Assembly: GCA_947853665.1 (NCBI GenBank)
Contig: CANTXF010000044.1
Span: 1-64,000 of the forward strand
Length of the DNA stretch: 64,000 bases
From: an uncultured Deferribacterales bacterium
Lineage (GTDB): Bacteria > Chrysiogenota > Deferribacteres > Deferribacterales > Mucispirillaceae
Direction: 5' to 3'
Shown here: one piece after another, positions 59,218 to 64,000 of the stretch
Position numbering within the stretch: position 1 is the stretch's first letter
How the letters are laid out: every line of letters begins with the position of its first letter
The notes under the pieces: model-generated
The model's input: only the letters and a program-made list of their open reading frames with translations
Told to the model about the DNA's origin: nothing
Databases searched by the model: none
Program-made: the position numbers and the translations under genes

Positions 59218-60585
59218 CTAAATTGCCGCTTCCCGCCATTTGCCGGACATAAAGCGCCGGGTTGAGAGGGCGGCGTGTATAAAAAATCCGGCGTCAAGGG
59301 CGCACCATACGCTTAAGCCGCCCAGGCCGAAAAATACTCCCAGCAGATACGCCAGAGGCATCCTCACAAGCCATACGGAGCTTACCGCGTATCTCATAGT
59401 GGCCTTAGTGTCTCCAGCTCCGTTCAGGGCTCCGGACATGGCCAGGTTAAGGGCGATAAAAGGCTCCGATATCATGCAGATATAGAGGTACATCATTACC
59501 TCGTCTATTACCAGAGGATTTTTATCCAGTATTTCCGCTATGGGTCTGGCGTTCAGCACCACTACGAACACCATTACGGAAACTATCGCCACCGACATGG
59601 CCGCGGTGGTTATCCCGGCCCTGTAAGCGTCCTTAAACCGCTTCTCTCCCATAAGGTTGCCTATTATCACGGCGTTAGCCATATTGAAGGCGAAAGCGGG
59701 CATAAATATGGCCGCCTCTATTCTAAGGCCGGTGGTATAGGCCGCCATTACCTCCACGCTGTTGGGCAGCATGGCCAGTATTACGAAAAGAACAGTGGCT
59801 CCAAGCTGCCAGCTTATGGATACCACGCCGCTGGGCCAGCCGATTGATAGTATCTGCTTAAGCAGGTACCTCGAAAATCTGTAAGTTCCGCCCAGAATCC
59901 TGCGTATTACTGCCAGGTCTATGCAGAATGCCGTAAAAACGCTCGCCACGGTGGATACCGCTATTCCCTTGTAGCCCAGGGATGTAAAATTTATGAATAT
60001 CACGTTGAACACTATATTGAGCACAGCCGCCAGTATCATGACGTACATTGTGGTTTTCATCCTGCGGCAGGAGCGCAGCACGCCGTTCATGTTTATAAGC
60101 AGCATGTGGAAGAAAAGGCCGAAGGAATATATCCTTAAAAGCGTTACTCCGTATGCTTTTACGCTGTCGGGGGCGTTCATGGCGGTTATTACCCAGGGGG
60201 CGAAAATCATGCCCAGAATCCCTATCATCGCTCCGGCCGCGCAGGCGGAGGAAACGGCGGTAAACACGGCCGATTTGAACGACTCCTTATCCGGCCCGGA
60301 AAAAAGGCGGGATACCACGGACACTGTGCCCATGGTTATGGCGTGCCCCGCCATTATGAAAAAGTTATACACCTGTGAGGAAAGGCCGACCGCCGCCTTT
60401 ATCTCCTTTCCCAGAAGGCCCGCGATGTAAACGTCCGTCAGGTTCATAAAGAACTCGAAGAACATTATCATTATCATGGGCCAGCTTACGGTCCAGCTTT
60501 GTTTAAGCAGTTTAGGCAGCTCCAGTCTGTTTATCTCGCCTTGAATTTTTTGCTTAACAATATATACTTTTTCATGTAAAGTCAT
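59218..60585 (-). CDS. MATE-family multidrug/metabolite efflux transporter
   Basis: 455 residues, 12 transmembrane helices in two MATE repeats. N-terminal half: SWPMIMIMFFEFFMNLTDVY, IAGLLGKEIKAAVGLSSQV. Second half: GWPSGVVSISWQLGATVLF and MAAYTTGLRIEAAIFMPAFA. Pairs of conserved Pro and Asn at helix 1 and 7 are present. I chose ATG 60585 (MTLHEKVYIVKQ); the frame extends 28 codons upstream with a Pro/Ala-rich start that looks non-coding. The ribosome-binding site is weak. The substrate is unknown. Confidence 0.92.
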   Translation of the reverse strand: MTLHEKVYIVKQKIQGEINRLELPKLLKQSWTVSWPMIMIMFFEFFMNLTDVYIAGLLGKEIKAAVGLSSQVYNFFIMAGHAITMGTVSVVSRLFSGPDKESFKSAVFTAVSSACAAGAMIGILGMIFAPWVITAMNAPDSVKAYGVTLLRIYSFGLFFHMLLINMNGVLRSCRRMKTTMYVMILAAVLNIVFNVIFINFTSLGYKGIAVSTVASVFTAFCIDLAVIRRILGGTYRFSRYLLKQILSIGWPSGVVSISWQLGATVLFVILAMLPNSVEVMAAYTTGLRIEAAIFMPAFAFNMANAVIIGNLMGEKRFKDAYRAGITTAAMSVAIVSVMVFVVVLNARPIAEILDKNPLVIDEVMMYLYICMISEPFIALNLAMSGALNGAGDTKATMRYAVSSVWLVRMPLAYLLGVFFGLGGLSVWCALDAGFFIHAALSTRRFMSGKWREAAI

Positions 60586-60700
60586 CTTTTGGCAATAGCA
60601 TAAAAACGCCGCCGTTGAAAGAGGTATTTGCAGCGGTTTCCGTGTTACGGCGGCGGCCGGAGGCTTCATTGCCTTTTTCAGCGTATCCGAGGTGTCTTAA

Positions 60701-61486
60701 ATGATTTCCTATCTCGCCCTTATGGCATATATAATCGCTTTCTGCCATATAGCCTTTTTTCTCGTGTTCGGCAGCAGGATATTGAAAACCCTTTTTAATA
60801 TCTTTATGGGCGCGGGCTTCGTGATCAATATAACGGAGCTGGTTTTAAGCTGGTATAAAACCGGTTATTTTCCCTCCTCCAGCCTTTACGATTTTATGAA
60901 TATCATGTCGGCGGCCTTCGTCGTAACGTATTTTATAATTTACGCAAAATACGAGCGGCCTCTCATAGGGCTTTTCATAAGCCCGTTCAACGTGGTTTTT
61001 TCCGCCGCCGCCATAGTTGCGCCGGTTTCCGCTTCCTATACCTTTGTGGATTCCATATGGCGCTACGGCCATTTGCCCTTCGTCATACTGGGGACTACCT
61101 TTTTTATAGCGTCCTTTCTGTCGGCCGTTATGTATTTCATACAGGAGCGCCAGCTTAAAGGAAAAAAATTCGGCATGGTGTTTCAGAGGTTTCCGCCTCT
61201 CGATACTATAAACAAAATTAATTCCACGACCCTGAAGCTGGGCTTTTACTTTTATACCATAGGGGCGGTGCTGGGCTTCGCCTGGATGGCCGACGGCGGC
61301 TTTGAAAGTCTTTTGGCCTCGTCAAAAATAATTTTTTCCATGGTAACGTGGGTCGTTTTTGCCGTTATAATGGGGCTTAAACGGTGGAAAGGGCTCTCCC
61401 CGCGCCGGATGGCTTTTTTTACGATAGCCGGTTTTCTCTGCGTTCTCGTAACCTATATCGGCGTGGCCGTTTTTCTTATCAGGTGA
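60701..61486 (+). CDS. hemX: HemX, CcsA-like membrane protein of the haem operon
   Basis: 261 residues, about eight transmembrane helices, related to the CcsA/CcmC cytochrome c assembly family (SSLYDFMNIMSAAFVVTYFI, WRYGHLPFVILGTTFFIASF, and a C-terminal TIAGFLCVLVTYIGVAVFL). The tryptophan-rich WWD loop is reduced to GAVLGFAWMADGG, typical of HemX. In Bacillus HemX limits the amount of HemA. It lies three bases before hemA, first gene of hemX-hemA-hemC-hemD. Confidence 0.88.
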   Translation: MISYLALMAYIIAFCHIAFFLVFGSRILKTLFNIFMGAGFVINITELVLSWYKTGYFPSSSLYDFMNIMSAAFVVTYFIIYAKYERPLIGLFISPFNVVFSAAAIVAPVSASYTFVDSIWRYGHLPFVILGTTFFIASFLSAVMYFIQERQLKGKKFGMVFQRFPPLDTINKINSTTLKLGFYFYTIGAVLGFAWMADGGFESLLASSKIIFSMVTWVVFAVIMGLKRWKGLSPRRMAFFTIAGFLCVLVTYIGVAVFLIR

Positions 61487-61489
61487 TAT

Positions 61490-62752
61490 ATGCAGCTTGC
61501 GGTTTTAGGATTGAACCATAACACTGCGACCGTAAACGTAAGGGAACGTTTTGCGGTCAAAAAAGAGAATCTCGAAGAGCTTTACGGCAAGATAATGTCC
61601 GACGGCCGGGTGTTCGAGGCCTGCGTGGTTTCCACCTGCAACAGGGTGGAATATTATGTCGTCACGGAGGCTTCCTTCTGCGATAAATCCCACGTGCTTG
61701 ACATCCTATCCACCCATTGCGGCCTGGATACCGCGGAGCTTAACAAATATACTTATTTCAAATCCGGCCGGGAGGCTGTAAAGCATATATTCGCCGTGGC
61801 TTCCGGGCTTGACAGCCTTGTTCTGGGCGAGCCGCAGATATTCGGCCAGATAAAATCGGCCCTTGAAAGCTCCAGGGAATATGGCGGCTTCGGCGGTTTT
61901 TTAAACAGACTTTCCGAATATACCCTGAAAACCGCCAAACGAGTCAGAACCTTTACCGGTATTTCGGAAAACCCCGTTTCCGTAAGCTATGCCGCCGTGG
62001 AGCTTTCCAAAAAGATATTCAATAATCTTGAAGAAGCCGGCGCCCTCATAATAGGCGCCGGGGAGATGTGCGAGCTGGCCGCAAGGCACCTTGTAGGTTC
62101 CGGCATCGGCTCCGTAACCGTTACCAACAGAACGTTGGAAAAGGCGGAGAAGCTCGCCGGGGAATTCGGCGGAAAGGCTATTTCCTTCGATGAGTTTCCG
62201 GAAAGGCTTTCGGAAGCCGATATAATCATAAGCTCCACCGGCGCTCCCGGCTATGTTGTAACCGGTGATATGATGAAATCCGCCATGGCCAAACGCCGCC
62301 ACAGGCCCATGTTTTTTATAGATATAGCCGTTCCCAGGGATATAGACCCTGCCGGCACGGATGTGGAGAACGTCTACGTTTACGATATAGACGACCTTAA
62401 AAGCGTCGTCGAGGCCAATAAAAAAGAGCGGGAAAAGGAAGCCAAAAAAGGCTGGGAGATAGTCTGCGCTTATTCCGACAAATTTGACGAGTGTATGGAG
62501 TCTCTTAAAATAACTCCCGTTATTAAACAGCTTCGCAGCTCTTTCGACGAGGCCGGCAGGGAGGAGCTTCAGAAATTCTGCGACAAAAACAAGGTTACGG
62601 ACCCGGACGAAATCGCAAGGCTGAACCATCTCGTAGTTTCCACCTTAAATAAAATACTCCATACGCCCTTTACCAATCTCAAGCATCACGCGGCCGACGG
62701 AGGCAAATACTCCATAGGCGACGTTATAGACCTTATATTTTTAAAAAAATAA
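61490..62752 (+). CDS. hemA: Glutamyl-tRNA reductase
   Basis: 420 residues. It makes glutamate-1-semialdehyde from Glu-tRNA, the first step of C5-route tetrapyrrole synthesis. Catalytic Cys50 is in VVSTCNRVEYY; GLDSLVLGEPQIFGQIK is the family signature; NADPH binding is at ALIIGAGEMCELAARHL; a C-terminal helical dimerisation domain ends NKILHTPFTNLKHHA. It follows hemX by three bases. The high haem demand of the respiratory cytochromes encoded here makes this operon important. Confidence 0.97.
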   Translation: MQLAVLGLNHNTATVNVRERFAVKKENLEELYGKIMSDGRVFEACVVSTCNRVEYYVVTEASFCDKSHVLDILSTHCGLDTAELNKYTYFKSGREAVKHIFAVASGLDSLVLGEPQIFGQIKSALESSREYGGFGGFLNRLSEYTLKTAKRVRTFTGISENPVSVSYAAVELSKKIFNNLEEAGALIIGAGEMCELAARHLVGSGIGSVTVTNRTLEKAEKLAGEFGGKAISFDEFPERLSEADIIISSTGAPGYVVTGDMMKSAMAKRRHRPMFFIDIAVPRDIDPAGTDVENVYVYDIDDLKSVVEANKKEREKEAKKGWEIVCAYSDKFDECMESLKITPVIKQLRSSFDEAGREELQKFCDKNKVTDPDEIARLNHLVVSTLNKILHTPFTNLKHHAADGGKYSIGDVIDLIFLKK

Positions 62753-62767
62753 AGCCGGAGAGACTTT

Positions 62768-63691
62768 ATGAAAAAAGAACTCGTTATCGCGACCAGAGGG
62801 AGCAAGCTCGCCCTCTGGCAGGCCGAATATATAAAATCCAGAGTGGAGGAAGCCCATCCGGGAGTCCTTTGCAGGCTTAATGTTATCAAAACCACCGGGG
62901 ATAAGATTCTGGACGTTCCCCTTGCGAAAATAGGCGGCAAGGGCCTTTTCGTAAAGGAAATAGAAGTGGCCCTTACGAACGGCGAGGCTGATTTGGCGGT
63001 TCACAGCATGAAGGACGTTCCCATGGACCTGCCTGAAGGTCTGGAGCTTTTCGCCTGCCCCGAAGCGGAAACTCCCAACGACGCTTTCGTTTCCTTCGCT
63101 TACGGTTCCATAAGCGGCTTGCCGGACGGGGCCCGTGTGGGCACTTCTTCCTTAAGGAGGAAGCTCCAGCTGCTTGAAAAACGGCCAGACCTTAAGGTGC
63201 TGGATTTGCGTGGCAATTTGCAGACGCGGCTTAAAAAGCTTGAAGAAGGCGAGTATGACGCTATAATACTGGCGGAAGCCGGCCTGCGCCGTTTGGGGCT
63301 TACGGAGCATATAAAGCAGGCGATACCTACGGACGTTATGCTTCCGGCCTCCTGCCAGGGCATACTGGGCGTTGAGACCAGAACCGGGGACGGGGAGGTT
63401 ACCGATCTTCTTAAATTTCTTAAGCACCCGTCCACGGAAACGCGCGCTCTCTGCGAAAGGGCTTTTTTAAGGAAGCTCCAGGGAGGCTGCCAGGTGCCCA
63501 TAGGCTGCCATTCCGTTTTGGAGGGGGGCGGGCTTTCCGTTACGGGGCTTCTTTTCAGTCTGGACGGACGGAAAAAAATAGAAAAAAAGATGAAAGGCCC
63601 CTCCGCCGAACCGGAGAAGCTGGGATACGCCCTGGCGGACGAAGTGATAAAGGCCGGCGGCGACAAAATACTTAAGGAAATTTATTCTTAA
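62768..63691 (+). CDS. hemC: Hydroxymethylbilane synthase (porphobilinogen deaminase)
   Basis: 307 residues. It polymerises four porphobilinogen units using a dipyrromethane cofactor on Cys241 (LRKLQGGCQVPIG). Other family blocks: ATRGSKLALWQAEYIKS, IGGKGLFVKEIEVAL, AVHSMKDVP, GTSSLRRKLQLL and LRGNLQTRLKKL. Starts 15 bases after hemA with a GGAGAG leader and is followed three bases later by hemD. Confidence 0.97.
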   Translation: MKKELVIATRGSKLALWQAEYIKSRVEEAHPGVLCRLNVIKTTGDKILDVPLAKIGGKGLFVKEIEVALTNGEADLAVHSMKDVPMDLPEGLELFACPEAETPNDAFVSFAYGSISGLPDGARVGTSSLRRKLQLLEKRPDLKVLDLRGNLQTRLKKLEEGEYDAIILAEAGLRRLGLTEHIKQAIPTDVMLPASCQGILGVETRTGDGEVTDLLKFLKHPSTETRALCERAFLRKLQGGCQVPIGCHSVLEGGGLSVTGLLFSLDGRKKIEKKMKGPSAEPEKLGYALADEVIKAGGDKILKEIYS

Positions 63692-63694
63692 ATC

Positions 63695-64000
63695 ATGGCG
63701 AGAATCTCCAAGCGGGTGCTTGTAACAAGGCAGTTCGAGCAGGCGGGCAGCTTCGTGAACGCCCTTTCGGACAGGGGGCATTTTGCCTATCTTCTGCCGA
63801 TGATAGAAACGGTGCAGCTCTGCCCCGCCATAGACGACGGCATTTACGAGGTCATCCTTTTTACAAGCGCCAACGCTGTAAAGCATTTCGCTCCCTATAA
63901 CGAAAGGGTCAGGGGGCTCGTTTATATAGCCGTAGGGCCTAAAACGGCCCAGGCCATGCAGGTTTACTTAGGCGTTTCCGCCGACAGGATACCCGTTGTT
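63695..64000 (+). CDS. hemD: Uroporphyrinogen-III synthase, N-terminal part (partial)
   Basis: The first 102 codons are present and the frame runs off the window. It begins MARISKRVLVTRQFEQAGSF and has LLPMIETVQ, VILFTSANAVKHFAPYN and IAVGPKTAQAMQ, the standard HemD blocks. It cyclises hydroxymethylbilane to uroporphyrinogen III. Its position directly after hemC confirms the call despite HemD's low sequence conservation. It is unknown whether it is fused to a methyltransferase domain downstream. Confidence 0.9.
   Translation, partial: MARISKRVLVTRQFEQAGSFVNALSDRGHFAYLLPMIETVQLCPAIDDGIYEVILFTSANAVKHFAPYNERVRGLVYIAVGPKTAQAMQVYLGVSADRIPVV

Overview
The window (about 50% G+C by eye, frequent AUA isoleucine codons, Shine-Dalgarno leaders) comes from a Gram-negative, anaerobically respiring bacterium. 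It encodes periplasmic nitrate reduction (napMADGH), an octaheme nitrite reductase, hybrid-cluster protein, ferredoxin-dependent 2-oxoacid oxidation, a TonB receptor and RND efflux. Deferribacterota, or a deltaproteobacterium-like lineage, fits best. This is inference from gene content, since no rRNA is present.

Layout. 1-4303: the end of a chemotaxis receptor, a dispersed repeat, then livHMGF without a substrate-binding protein. 4300-10628 (minus): napM-napA-napD-napG-napH followed by a sensor kinase with a periplasmic c-type haem motif. 10824-15106 (plus): octaheme nitrite reductase, then ResB and CcsA, a system II haem-attachment pair. The intergenic region shared by the two divergent units holds a 22-bp near-palindrome. 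15429-18767: a cysteine-free Crp/Fnr regulator divergent from hcp and a membrane ferredoxin, with a TTGA-N6-TCAA operator between them. Together these blocks form a nitrate, nitrite and nitrosative-stress region.

18889-27751: mgsA, an MFS transporter, a 901-residue DKNYY-repeat protein, a lipoprotein, an orphan response regulator, a YgjP-like metalloprotease and ygiQ. 27883-31634: an unrecognised lipoprotein with four internal repeats and a TonB receptor, each preceded by two copies of the same Fur-like operator. 31800-32420: an AT-rich stretch with tandemly duplicated hairpins and a small ORF. 32547-37833: two cyclophilins, a PaaK-like ligase, iorBA and a Fur-family regulator. 37988-40753: a lower-G+C mosaic of an acyl-CoA ligase with a damaged 5' end, a 5'-truncated ABC ATPase and an AAC(3)-like acetyltransferase, followed by tRNA-Arg(ACG).

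41248-64000: dgt, an RND pump with adaptor, ackA, a sugar acetyltransferase, an ECF sigma/small membrane protein/LTxxQ-type sensor triad resembling CnrHYX, a glycine-zipper membrane protein, modE, an HD-GYP protein, a Na/Pi cotransporter, lysA, an HD protein, DUF2156, MATE, and the haem operon hemX-hemA-hemC-hemD (cut by the window edge). The haem operon and modE fit the haem and molybdenum demand of the respiratory genes.

Five copies of one roughly 230-bp intergenic inverted-repeat element (two of them partial) lie near 0.75, 15.3, 19.4, 19.65 and 57.4 kb. They are the clearest unexplained non-coding signal in the window.
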